Made by a program: the position numbers and the translations under genes
From: Bolinopsis microptera
Lineage: Eukaryota > Ctenophora > Tentaculata > Lobata > Bolinopsidae
Direction of reading: 5' to 3'
Assembly: GCF_026151205.1 (NCBI RefSeq)
Contig: NC_087081.1
Coordinates: 7,065,246 to 7,129,245 of the forward strand
Length of the DNA stretch: 64,000 nucleotides
Part shown: one piece after another, positions 1 through 10,660 of the stretch
Layout of the letters: each line of letters starts with the position of its first letter
Position numbering within the stretch: position 1 is the first letter of the stretch
Notes under the pieces: model-generated
The model's input: the letters and a program-made list of their open reading frames with translations, nothing else
The model's database searches: none
What the model was told of the DNA's origin: nothing

Positions 1-297
1 GTGTAACCCCAGGATTTAATACGCTCAGAGGCTACAACGTCTCGTGTAACCCTATGACTCTAACACTTAACAGACTCTAACACGCTCACAGGCTTCCACG
101 TCTCGTGTACCCTAGGATTTGGATCGGACACTCAAAACAACGATAGAGGAGTGGTCTACACGCTCACAGGCTACCATGTTTCCTGTAACCCCAGGGTTTG
201 ACACGTTCACAGGCTACCACATCTCGTGTAACCCCAGGATTTGGTTTTTGGATCGGACACTCAAAACAACGATAGAGGAGCGGTCTACACGCGGTCA
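1..297. repeat. Degenerate minisatellite
   Basis: About five imperfect copies of a unit built around ACACGCTCACAGGCTACCA and CTCGTGTAACCCCAGGATTT. Two copies carry the same extra stretch, GGATCGGACACTCAAAACAA. The array runs off the left edge of the window. The short reading frame across it is a by-product of the repeat and not a gene. Confidence 0.8.
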
Positions 298-659
298 TTA
301 TAAGTTAGCTGGTTACATTTCAATAAAAAATGAAGTTTTCGTCCTTAGTTGGAGAGCCACTAGAGTTAGCTCAGACCAGTCCTTCTACTAGGAGAGTGTT
401 GCAGTTGCTACTGCTTAGACGTGACCAACACCCAAGGGTGCAGATTAACAGGATACTTACTTTAGTAGCTGAGGAACTCGTTACCTTCTATGCTGAATCA
501 GACTTTTTGATATCCTTGAACAGTAAAGCTAACATTTTCAAGTATGTAGTTTCAGTTTCCCACAGTTTCAGCACAGACAGCAAACGAAAAAGCAGAAGAA
601 GTGAAGGTACAATAAATCAGATATACTGTATTTCTTACAACAAGATACAAGGCTAGGTC

Positions 660-905
660 ACTCCCGGTGTTGGGATGGCCTGAGGTGCTTATCTCCTTTT
701 CATTAACCCTACGCCACTCTGTGCCAAGGCACTATACTAGTATACAAGCTGTAGGGGAATTAGTCCTACGAGCCAGGGAGTGTGTATCACCAGCCAAAGC
801 TGTACCAAATCACAGCTTGGTAACTGGCCGACTTGCATCCGACCGGATTTGAACCCGGAGCTTCTGCTTGGGAAGCGATCGTGTTACCACTACACCACCC
901 GGCCG
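660..905 (-). repeat. Probable tRNA-derived SINE
   Basis: On the minus strand a tRNA-like head (835-904) is followed by about 170 bp of unrelated body running to about 660. No open frame of note lies in it. The order of head then body is that of a SINE. An isolated tRNA pseudogene followed by unique sequence is the alternative, and a genome-wide copy count would decide. Confidence 0.5.
835..904 (-). tRNA. tRNA-Gly(CCC)-like sequence, probably not functional
   Basis: The minus strand shows a clear A box (TGGTGTAGTGG), an anticodon loop TTCCCAA with anticodon CCC, and a B box matching GGTTCAAATCC. The D stem pairs (GTGT/ACAC). The acceptor stem (GGCCGGG against CGGATGC) pairs badly. The T stem has two mismatches and the anticodon stem is interrupted. 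It is therefore a tRNA-like relic, best read as the promoter head of the SINE on this strand. Confidence 0.5.
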
Positions 906-2940
906 ATTATTTCTTAAGTGGCTCACAAATAGGAGCTCTAAATTTCAGATCACATCATTAATGGGTTATAAATATGATTAAACGAAACATTAGCCATATT
1001 AAGTGAATAGTATTATTTAGGCTTTTAACAACCATATGCTTTATATCTCACACCCAAGTGACGGAAGTGCCATTGATTTTAACCTTTCGACAATATTTCA
1101 GGAATGATTCCCACAAGCAATTATGTCCTTCGTTCTGCACTGATCCCTACTCTGTAACTAACTGCTGATGGACTTTGATACGATTCGTTGATTTTTTTGT
1201 GAAAATGTGTGTGTTATATTTAGATAGTAGATAATGATCAAAATTCAAAATTGGTTAGACAACTTTGCATGCAGTTAAAATGTAATTTTCAGCGTTGACA
1301 AGCTTGAAAATTATTGTGTTCGATTAACCGTTCAAAGGTTGATAAGTGTGATTAAATTTTATAAAATTCCGATATTCTTCGTCGTTTAAAAAAATTCCGA
1401 ATCTTAAGGAAGTAAGAATTTCCAATGTTTCTTATCGAAGTGAGTGAGAGAAACATTTGTGGCAATTTTATTTACTGATCCTCTTATTTGTAAAGCTATC
1501 ATCAATACATAATATGCAGTTACAAAGTGTGATAACCGTTTCAACAGGGGTCGAATTCACAAAAATAACGTAAACCATTAATTTAAAGCAACCGCCGCTC
1601 CTCAACGACAAAATAAAATCGCAATTATTTAGGCCAAAAATCGCGGCGCCGCGACAAGTCAAACTAGGCAAAATCGCGGTGAATTTGCGGCGAAAGATAA
1701 TGTATTTGCAGAGCTAAGTTGGATGTCATATATTCGTTAACTAGCTTGTTAGCATAGATAGATAAGGGAGCGACAGGCTCGTCAGGCAAAACAATAGCAT
1801 CTATATTAATAATCTTAAGTGTTAAGATCTAATATTCCACAACTAGTTGGTTTGTGTGTAGATAGTAGGTCTGTGCGGCTTCTAGTGATAATAGAAAATT
1901 ATTATAATTATTACGTAAGAATTATTATAAAAGTTATGTTTATTTAGAAACAAGGAGAGTAACTTACATATTGAGGCACTTTCCTTGTACCTATCGAGAA
2001 TGACTCGGACCGAAAATTTTCTAAATCGAAATTATTTTCGATTAGTTTTTCTGGAAACTACTTTTGTTCATGTTTCATGTTTCCCTGAGCATTATCTCAT
2101 TATGAGCCGAAAATACTTTTTCGGTCCGTACCTACATTCGGAAGGCTGTGGATGTGATTAGTTCCATATAATTATAAAGAACGTGATATTTGGCCCTCGG
2201 ATTTAAAGGAGAATGTGCAAATTTGGTCCTCATGAGAGAACTATAATAATCGCAATTGTCGCAGGGAATGGGAAAACTCGCGATTCTGCACGTGCAGCGA
2301 TTTCTTTTTGACCTTGCCGCTACTGTCTCTTGATTGCTTATGATGATCAGGAACACATGACGTCGACGATTATTGGTCACTCAAAATCGACCCGTTATTG
2401 TTAAGAATGCAATGTAGGTGTGATGGTTGTTTTTGCGTATTTGTTACCTGTTACTTATATTAATCAACAGGATCATAATGTTGATTGTATCGATAAAACA
2501 TGAATTTTAAGGCATAAGGAAGCATTTTTGAGCTCTGAAACCAAGTTTAATCGATTTCTCGTGCAATTTTAGGTTAGGAATAGTTATCAAAATAATTTTA
2601 TAACAATGTCGATATTTTGGTAAATTTCTAGCTTTCTGCCAGAAAATAAATTTACGGTTTATATTAACTAGCAGGAACCCGTCTAACCCTAAAGTGGTGT
2701 CAAGACTCGAGAGACTAAAATAATTATTACCTATTTAATTCGCGTTTTTGACACCACTTGGGAGTCCAAATTTTGGGCACTAAAATTATTATTCATTGGC
2801 CAATTTTTTATTTTTTCATGCTGATTTGAAGGCCATTAAAGCATTTAACCCAGTCAAAAAAGTTTCAGTTGTATATCTTTTACGGTTTTTGCGGAAAGTT
2901 GCGTTAAAGTTGATGCCGTGGTGTCAGTAAAATGGCACAG
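906..2940. other. AT-rich intergenic sequence
   Basis: Both strands are closed by frequent stops. Two small frames (1,468-1,671 and 2,132-2,380, minus) show no recognisable family or codon pattern. I see no RNA gene or repeat with clear borders. Confidence 0.5.
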
Positions 2941-2962
2941 ATATATATATATATATATATAT
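2941..2962. repeat. (AT)n microsatellite
   Basis: About eleven uninterrupted AT dinucleotides. Between here and the LINE at 3.44 kb the sequence is non-coding. It includes three tandem copies of the 11-mer CACAGGATTAC-like unit near 3,310-3,340 and several TGACCTCA-type short repeats at 3,110-3,180. Confidence 0.8.
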
Positions 2963-3441
2963 CGTCTCGCTTTATATATAGTAAGATAGGGGGTAATAAT
3001 AATTAGGGGATAATATAATTAGATATAAACTACAGTACAGCTGTACTTACACCCACATTCACAAGCATGCAAGCTCACCTGGTCCAATGAGCGGGAAACG
3101 GAGAACAAGCTCTGGTGACGTCACAGTCATGTGACCTCAGGCTCATATAACACAATCACGTGACCTCAGACCCAATCAATTGGGTTCTGGCCTGGTCAGC
3201 TCCCTGTCAGGCCATATTGAGGTGACGTACGACACCTCGTTAACCCAATCAATGTCTGGAAGGCTGCAAATTTTCACATGCCAAACTCACAAGGGTCTTA
3301 CGGATTTACACAGGATTACACAGGATTACACAGGATTAAAATTAAATTATAGATCCATTATCATGGACCGTCATAATTGTACAGAGATTAATGAAAACAT
3401 TCATCTTTCCTTGAAGTCAGGGCCAGGGTTATCCTTAAATC

Positions 3442-5335
3442 TTAATTATGACTTAATCGCGAGGTTCTCACCAAATTGATAGTAAAATTGTTTAAGTTTC
3501 GTGCATTTGAATTACGTTGACGCATATCTTCGGTGAAGCTATTTCGCTCTTCGGAGCAGCGAAGGAAATAAGTGCACACACAATTGACAGCATAGGAGCG
3601 CCTTTCTTGAAATTGAATATACTGTGGGGTGTTTGGTCGAATATTAAGTGAACGGTGGCAGTGAATATGGAGGCTCTGGTGATTTTGAGGAATTACAGTT
3701 GAGTTAGGAGACAAAATGTCCATAAGATGTACTTTGAGATTTGTTTCATTGATATTGCTTGAGTCGGTGATTTCAGTGCTTATTTCAATGAGTGGCATTT
3801 GAGAGAGATTTTTGACTAATTTCGACCTCTGTTTTGAATACAAGTCACATATGTAAAGAACATGTGACTCGTCTTCGATTGTCTCGACGCCCATACTTGA
3901 TTGACACCACGCACATAGTCTTTGCTCACGGGGTGTGTTGGAGTATCTGCCTTTTTCAATATGGAGATCATGGGCGCTGATTCTAAGTTTTGTGGTGCTA
4001 TAACGACGAGAGAAGCCTTTGCATAAGTGTAAGTAGGGCTCTCGTTTAAAGGTGTGTTTGATTGAGTGATAGAATGAGAGTTTAGAAGAAGTAGATTTCT
4101 GATATTCCCAACATTTTTTGAATTGATTGGTTAGAGCTTCGATGATGTTAGGAATTCTATACTTTTTGCTGCATAGTGGTTTGATACATTGACTGAAATT
4201 TGACTGATTTTTGAGGGAGTCTTTTAAAAATTTGTGATCACTTACAGGGTTGGGCTTGGCTTTGTTGGCTGCATTTGTATTGAGAATTCGGTGCGCGGTT
4301 ACGTGATCTAGTTTGTAAATTTCATCTAGTTCAAGGAGTGGTTTTATGTATCGATACCAAGGTAAGTTTAGTGATTTTTGTTCTTTTACGGCTGCAGTAA
4401 CAAACGAATTCGACTTTGATTTTGTATTTAGCCTTTTGAAGTAATTTAATGTTAAGCGAATTGATTGATAAATCAGAGGAATTCTCCCTGTTTCTCCCCA
4501 TACACCTACATTTGATGCTTTACGATGGACTCCCAATGCCCATTTTAGGAATGAAATATGCACTCTTTCTTGCAGAGAGGCGCTGATTTTTTTAAGTAAG
4601 TTAGTAGCGGTTGCTTCTGTCGAGTTAATCGTTTTGCAGAGAGATTTGTTGATCGTACTAGTGGGTGTCCATATTGGAGCACCATATAATAAAATGGGCT
4701 TGATGAGAGAGTCGAACAGTGTAAGGAGTGCTTTAAAAGATAACTTTGAACGCATGACAACCCTTTTCAGGCCAAAAAATGCACGCATTGCTTTGGTTTT
4801 AAGGTTTTGTTGAGCGATCTGCACTTGACCCGATTGATGAAGTTCAAATCCAAGGTAACAATAACTGTCAACAATTTCAAGATTAGATCCGTTGAGTGTA
4901 AATTTGATGTTTTGTACGTCCTGTTTTAACGCTTTCTTACCAAAGATGACTGCTTGAGTTTTGAGTTCATTGATTTCAATGCCCCACTCCTTACAAAAAT
5001 TACCGAGAATATTAAGTTGCATTTGGGTGGTTTCCTGGTCGAGTGAAAGGAGTATAAGGTCATCCGCCCACAGCAGGTGGCTTACAGTAATATTTGAAAG
5101 TACGGGGCAATTTGGAAAATCTAAGAGGCAGGACATATCACTGAGAAAAACTTTAAAAAGGTCAGGTGAGAGTGGGTGACCTTGTTCTGTACCTTTACGT
5201 ATCTGAAAGCGTTTACTGAGATGACCAGATAATTTTATGTAAGCGTACGAGTTTGAGTACATATTTTTGAGGACATTGTAGAAGTTTCCACGGAGTTGTG
5301 CGAGATGACGATACGTAGAGGCCGCAGAATTATGA
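3442..5335 (-). mobile_element. 5'-truncated LINE (reverse transcriptase C-terminal part)
   Basis: An uninterrupted frame of 606 codons from the first ATG (5,262) stays open upstream to about 5,330, so the element is cut inside its reverse transcriptase. Visible RT motifs are GTEQGHPLSPDLF (motif B region), LLWADDLILL (catalytic ADD, about residues 63-73 of the ATG frame), an INELKT block and a YLGFELHQSG block. A CxxC...H...C cluster (CAWC, then HVLYIC) lies near the C-terminus, as in several invertebrate LINEs. The first half of the RT and any endonuclease are missing, which is the usual result of incomplete target-primed reverse transcription. The frame is intact, so the copy may be fairly young. 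A related fragment lies at the right end of the window on the plus strand. Confidence 0.85.
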
Positions 5336-6590
5336 GGACTACCCGATCCTGGTGGAACCTAAGCGATCCATGATATCACGACAGGCCCTTGTGACAATAT
5401 TATACACAACACTAATAAGCTAATACTATACGTGAATCAATTGTGAACGAGCTTACACTTATAATAAAGTGATTCTGGTATCAAGATATTAAACTATAAA
5501 ACAATACAATGCCTAATTCGACAACCTCATACTTTAAATCCTAATTAACCAGACTTATATCACCCAAAAACGCCCAAAGATCTAATTCTGTCTATCAGAA
5601 AACAACATAGTACGGTCAACTTGCGGAAAACCCAGCCTCCGATGGGTAACCCATGGCCATCCTCCATGCCAGTTAGAAATAGAGCTGGGAACTTTTCTCG
5701 GGAGGTCGAGAATTGGTTTGTAACAAGCTACTGGTGGTTGGTTAACATTGTCTGGTAATGTGCAAGTAAAGTTATAGTTTTTATAAAGCTGGTAGACCTC
5801 TGGTGAGGATTAAAGTGCAGGACAAATGAGTCGTTAAAGAATAAACTGGGTAGTATTCTGGTGAGGCTCGTTGTAGTTACTATGGTTACTGAGGGATAGT
5901 TACTATGGTTACTGTCTCGTTGATCCAAGGAGTTAATTGAGTAACACCTGGGGTAAGGGAAGGTTCTGGAGACGAAAACTTTCTCGAGGGAGGTAACCAG
6001 GAACGGGACATTATATAAGGTCCGGTGGAAAGGTCAGAGAGGTCAGATTGAATTACGCATCGGTGGTTGAGTCACATCTTTGCTGGCTTCCAACAGAATT
6101 ATTCCATCAATTGCTAAGATTATATATCTATATTATAAAACTTAACTTATCTTCATCAATAATACTACAAATATTCACTGCTTACATTATTATGAAAATT
6201 ATTAAAGAACTCGGCTTTGTTTGTTGGAATATCAGTTACAAATATGGTAGAGCATAAGATCCTTTCCTGGGGTCCTTTCCGAAACGGTACTTAAGTCAAC
6301 AATGGTACTTAAGTAAAAAGTTAAGCAAAAAGTATTTTCGAAATGAGACTTAAGTGCGAAAACTTAAGTTATATTTCGCACTAAAGTCTTTTTACTTAAG
6401 TCGAGAATTTTGCCCCCAGGGCAAGACGGTACCTTGGAATTTAACCAAAGGTTTTTCCATTTTCTCTATAGAAATTTTCTTGACTTTGTGCCACTGTGGA
6501 ATTTAAAAATTAAACAAAACCAATCTTTTACAAACTTGAATATCTTTAATTAAGTTATGTTCTAATGAAAATATAATGATTTATTTTAAA
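5336..6590. other. Intergenic sequence with a dispersed-repeat copy
   Basis: It contains one copy of a short dispersed repeat at about 5,400-5,462, also present, interrupted, near 14.7/15.6 kb. There are small tandem GTTACTATGGTTACT units near 5,870-5,915, and a patch of ACTTAAGT-rich inverted repeats at 6,290-6,400. No gene is seen. Confidence 0.5.
5400..5462. repeat. Dispersed repeat, uninterrupted copy
   Basis: The sequence running from ACACAACACTAATAAGCTAA to GTGAATCAATTGTGAACGAG matches two half-copies at about 14,708-14,735 and 15,591-15,622. There the RTE-type LINE fragment sits between the halves. This copy therefore serves as the empty site. Confidence 0.7.
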
Positions 6591-6594
6591 GTGA

Positions 6595-9500
6595 TTGATT
6601 GATTGGGGGACTGGTCCGTAGTACCAGCCAATGTTTACTCAAAAGTAATATACATATAATTGAAATAAGTTAAAATATTCATCCCCGAGGGGCACGCAGA
6701 TTATAATTGTGATGTTATCTATTAAAACTATTCAATTAAAATTTTATTGGTCGAGTCGACTGGCCCTGATCTGCAAACATATTTGATATTAGTAACTTTA
6801 TGATGCTGCCTCACCGCAATTAGGTGTGTTATCAGTGTAGATATGCGCTATGTGGCAGTGAAATAAGGAATGTGCTGTTAGAATGGCAGGTTGTTTGAAA
6901 TGTTGTCCTGATTCAGATTGTTTAATTTGAGCTGTATGAGTTTGGTTTTGAGTGATTATTGACTATGTTCTTTGTGATTTACGTAATCCAGGTAGGTTGT
7001 GGAGTAAAAATGGTGGCCATTCGTCGTTGCAGCCAGCACTTTGCAAGTCTAGTAGTACTTTTTTTGACGAATTCTTATATATGTTGATAGAAAATATACT
7101 GGATGGGCATGTAATGCGAGTGTTATGCTCTGAAATAGCGAGCATTGGGCCTTTATAAAAGATGCTAGATCTCAGGTCAGTCTGTGAGTAAATTGATAAC
7201 CAGTCTAAGTTTTGTTCGTGTGTCGTTCCTTGTTTGGGTGTGTTAGGAGGGAAAAGTTCTGAAATCGATTTAGGTAACAAACTAGACATATTTCGAACTT
7301 TGTGCAGTAAAATAAGTGCATTTTTAACGATAACCCCTTGAACGGTTAAGACCTCGTGTTCTTTAAATGCTAGTTTTGTGTGCTCTGGCAGTTTTCCGTC
7401 CTTGTAGTAGTAGTTCACATTTCCGGCCATAACTGCCCTCATACCTTGTTTTTGTTTAGCAAAAAGAGATTCTATAAGAGATTTTGAAGCAAATCCCCAG
7501 ACAAGTGAGCAGAAGTTTAAATGGGACTGAACAAAACTTTGGAAAATCTGTAAACGGGCCTTCATTGGCAATTTATGTTTTATCCTGTACATCACCCCAA
7601 TAAATCTTGACATCTTGCTCCTCAGTGCTTTTATGTGGTTACTCCAGTTAAGCTTTTCATCTACAATTACACCAAGAAACCGGGCTTCGGTTTTACGTTC
7701 TAATACTGTATTTTCTATTTGTACTTTAATCAATGATGGTTCTATGCGCTTTTTAGAGAAAATCATATAACACGTCTTTTTTAGATTTAGTGCTAATCCG
7801 TTGCTATTAACCCACCGTGATAATGTTTCCGTTAATTGGTTGACCCTTAGCATTAGTTCTTGGACATTGGAACCGTTAATAATGATATTTGCATCGTCTG
7901 CATAAAGTATGAATTTTACCATCATGTTAGAAATACCGGGAAGATCGTTGATGTATATGACGAAAAGTAAGGGACCTAGTATGCTCCCTTGTGGAACACC
8001 ATGCACAATAGGCTTGTGGGACGAATGTGAATTGTTTATTGCTACATATTGGCTTCTATCACTTAGGTATGACTCAAACCACTTTAGAGCTATTCCCCGA
8101 ATGCCGTAGTGCTGTAATTTATTTAGCAGTGTAGCATGATCCAGGACGTCAAACGCTTTACTGTAATCTAGTAATAGCAGTAGTGAAATTTGGTTTTTGC
8201 TAAGAGAGTGTAAAATTGTACTTTGTGCATTAAGAAGAGCATGTTCACAGGACCTTCCTGGACGGAAACCATACTGATTTTCGAATAAAGAACTATTTTT
8301 GTTAAGAAATTCTAAGACACGTCGGTGCATCAGTTTTTCGTATATTTTTGAGAAGGAACCTAAGAGAGAGATGGGTCTGTAATTTTCAACGTCAAGTTTA
8401 GAGCCTCCTTTATGGATGGGAGTTACTTTGGCAATTTTAAGGGCCTGTGGAAATAAGCCTGTACTTAAGGATTCGTTGATAACTTTTGCTAATATAGCAA
8501 GGAAACTATCGCTGGAACTGGCTACTTTTAGTGGTTCAATTTTTGTGTCAAGGGTCGCTTTGTTCTTCAAACCAATAATAATTCTTTGAATTTCGATCGT
8601 TTCGGCAGGCTGGAGATAGATTGATTGAGAACAGGATGTGGGCAGATATTCTTGGAACCCTCCAGGGTCAAAGGTCTGACGGGCACTTATCTGAGTTTTG
8701 ATGTTCGTAGCAATGTTCGAGAAATAGTCATTAAACCTTTCAGCCACGGTATCTTCAGAACTCAAAATCGACCCGTCCGGACCTTTGAGTCTTAACTGCT
8801 CAGTTTTCCTGCTTCTACCAAGTAAACCGTTGATTATTTGCCATTGTTTTTTGGAGCAGTCCTGGTATTTTTCGAATTGTTTTTTATAGTATCGTTGTTT
8901 GGCAATGTTGACATGTTTTTTACAGAAAAGTTTTAGCTTTTTATAGGCCTCTATATTATTCATTGTAGGTTCAAGTACTTTACTATGATAACTTTCTTGT
9001 TTCCGCGCACATGCTTCTTCAAGCCAGGGTAGTATCCAGGGTTTAGTATTAGAACGCTCATGCTCACGGCGAATATGATTGATTTTTAGTGGATAGGCAG
9101 TGTTATAGTGCTTGGTGTATATATCTGCAAGTTTTCCGTATTGCAGACTAGCGTCGTCTGTACTTAATATCTCGTCCCACGTTTCCCCATCGATGAGTTC
9201 CCTAAAAGCAGCATTGTTGGCCTCATTTATGACACGTGTTTCATAACTAAGTTTAGGTTGTGTGTTAGTGGGTAGCCTGAGATGTTGTTGCGAAGAGTTA
9301 CTTAGTTTAAAAGTGGTAACGATAGCAAGATGATCCGATAAATCCACCGTTACAACGTTACTGCTTATTGTGTTACTTATATTATTTGTGTAGACATGAT
9401 CAATTAAAGTAGCACTATGATCAGTGACTCGTGTCGGCCTTGAAACCGTCTGAACAAATCCATACTTGGCAAGGAGGTCTATGAGGTTCTGTCCAGAAAT

Positions 9501-10660
9501 ATCAGTTTTGAATTTTATAAGATCAATATTCGCGTCCCCAAAAAACATGATATGCTTGCGAGAATGTCTATCTAGACCTCGTAGCACCTTATCCAAAGAA
9601 TTTAAGAAGTTCTGAGTACCTTTAGATGGGGACCTGTAAAAGTTTATCAATACTTTTGTTTGGTTTGTGCCTTTGCAATTATGCACCTTAACTAATTGAA
9701 ATTCAGCGCACGTGTCATCGGGATCTGTGGTTGCCTTAAGATTTTCTATATTTTCGGGATCACAAACCCTCTTATTAATGTAAATTACAAGGCCACCACC
9801 TTTTCCTGATTTGCGTAATGGTTCCTGAACAATAGGCTCGTGAAACCCTTCAATTTTAATGTCGGAGATTCCGTTTGGTAATTTATCTAACTTCAAATTG
9901 GTTTCGTTAAGACACAAAACGTCATACTTAGTATAACTGTCGATTTCTTCACGGAAGTATGTGATGTTCTTTACTAATGATCGCACATTAAGAGAAAATA
10001 CTTTCAGTTCATCAGGGGAGGAACTTTTAATGTTCGATGGCTGCTGATACTTACAGTTGGTTAATATATCGCTGATTTCGTTCCAGTATTGGTAACTTTC
10101 ATCGTTATCCTGATCTAAAGCGTTACCAATCAAATCTAAACCATGTGAGCGGTCGTATGGATTGAAAAGAGCAGTGATTCGGCTGCTACAGTCCATAAAA
10201 AGATCATAAGATGTCACATAATAACCTGGGATTAACGACTCACAGCACTTTATGCAGCCTAAATTATCTCTAAAACACTTTTTATGAATGTACTCATCGC
10301 ACCATGGACAAAACCTAATGTTTAATCTAGAATAACAAAACCCGTTACAGGCCATGCACTTTGTTTTAAAATTAGTCTTGTTAACACTACTTTTTTTATT
10401 CGTCGGGACATCAGAGGCATTGATTGGGAGAATTGAGCTTATGCATTCGTAGCAGAACCATGGGTTCCCAGAATTTATAATGTGCCGGGCATCGTTTTTT
10501 GATAGTTTCTGGCATTTTAAATGTTTACGTTCAGCACATAGGTCACAAATTAGGTCAGGAGAACTTTTAGGGATACGAACATAGCATTTGTCGCAATTGG
10601 GCTGTGAGCCGTGTTGCCTATGATTACTTCCCTCCACTTTCAGTGACAGAATAAAGTAAG
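6595..10660 (-). mobile_element. Near full-length non-LTR retrotransposon (Jockey/CR1-like group)
   Basis: The element carries one long ORF (6,963-10,637) and a 3' UTR down to about 6,600. Its 3' end shares the block GAGTAAACATTGGCTGGTAC with the decayed relative at 21.6-23.65 kb, so this is the true family terminus. It ends in a short repeated tail (TCAATCAATCAA on the minus strand). The 5' limit is not defined; the reading frame is closed by a stop about 50 bases upstream of the GTG at 10,637. No first ORF (ORF1) is recognisable further upstream. Confidence 0.85.
6963..10637 (-). CDS. LINE polyprotein: zinc finger, AP-like endonuclease, reverse transcriptase
   Basis: The ORF has 1,224 codons without interruption. 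Residues about 15-64 form a PHD-like cysteine/histidine cluster (CDKC...CDLC...HLKC...CYEC). A second cluster of CxxC pairs follows at about 95-135. The endonuclease occupies about 212-445, with the SLNVRSL start, LNETNL, GKGGGLVIYI and the closing SDHLAIV. Reverse transcriptase follows with [43 protein letters not shown] and YADD (about residue 912), and ends with RFLGVIVDEKLNW. It should nick target DNA and copy its own RNA in the nucleus. The first codon of this frame is GTG, and no ATG lies between the upstream stop and the zinc finger. Translation may therefore start at a non-ATG codon, by reinitiation, or the start has been lost. The family call is firm; activity is not shown. Confidence 0.9.
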   Translation of the reverse strand: MEGSNHRQHGSQPNCDKCYVRIPKSSPDLICDLCAERKHLKCQKLSKNDARHIINSGNPWFCYECISSILPINASDVPTNKKSSVNKTNFKTKCMACNGFCYSRLNIRFCPWCDEYIHKKCFRDNLGCIKCCESLIPGYYVTSYDLFMDCSSRITALFNPYDRSHGLDLIGNALDQDNDESYQYWNEISDILTNCKYQQPSNIKSSSPDELKVFSLNVRSLVKNITYFREEIDSYTKYDVLCLNETNLKLDKLPNGISDIKIEGFHEPIVQEPLRKSGKGGGLVIYINKRVCDPENIENLKATTDPDDTCAEFQLVKVHNCKGTNQTKVLINFYRSPSKGTQNFLNSLDKVLRGLDRHSRKHIMFFGDANIDLIKFKTDISGQNLIDLLAKYGFVQTVSRPTRVTDHSATLIDHVYTNNISNTISSNVVTVDLSDHLAIVTTFKLSNSSQQHLRLPTNTQPKLSYETRVINEANNAAFRELIDGETWDEILSTDDASLQYGKLADIYTKHYNTAYPLKINHIRREHERSNTKPWILPWLEEACARKQESYHSKVLEPTMNNIEAYKKLKLFCKKHVNIAKQRYYKKQFEKYQDCSKKQWQIINGLLGRSRKTEQLRLKGPDGSILSSEDTVAERFNDYFSNIATNIKTQISARQTFDPGGFQEYLPTSCSQSIYLQPAETIEIQRIIIGLKNKATLDTKIEPLKVASSSDSFLAILAKVINESLSTGLFPQALKIAKVTPIHKGGSKLDVENYRPISLLGSFSKIYEKLMHRRVLEFLNKNSSLFENQYGFRPGRSCEHALLNAQSTILHSLSKNQISLLLLLDYSKAFDVLDHATLLNKLQHYGIRGIALKWFESYLSDRSQYVAINNSHSSHKPIVHGVPQGSILGPLLFVIYINDLPGISNMMVKFILYADDANIIINGSNVQELMLRVNQLTETLSRWVNSNGLALNLKKTCYMIFSKKRIEPSLIKVQIENTVLERKTEARFLGVIVDEKLNWSNHIKALRSKMSRFIGVMYRIKHKLPMKARLQIFQSFVQSHLNFCSLVWGFASKSLIESLFAKQKQGMRAVMAGNVNYYYKDGKLPEHTKLAFKEHEVLTVQGVIVKNALILLHKVRNMSSLLPKSISELFPPNTPKQGTTHEQNLDWLSIYSQTDLRSSIFYKGPMLAISEHNTRITCPSSIFSINIYKNSSKKVLLDLQSAGCNDEWPPFLLHNLPGLRKSQRT

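Noticed and set aside
835-904. Functional tRNA gene
   Set aside because: Acceptor, T and anticodon stems contain too many mismatches.
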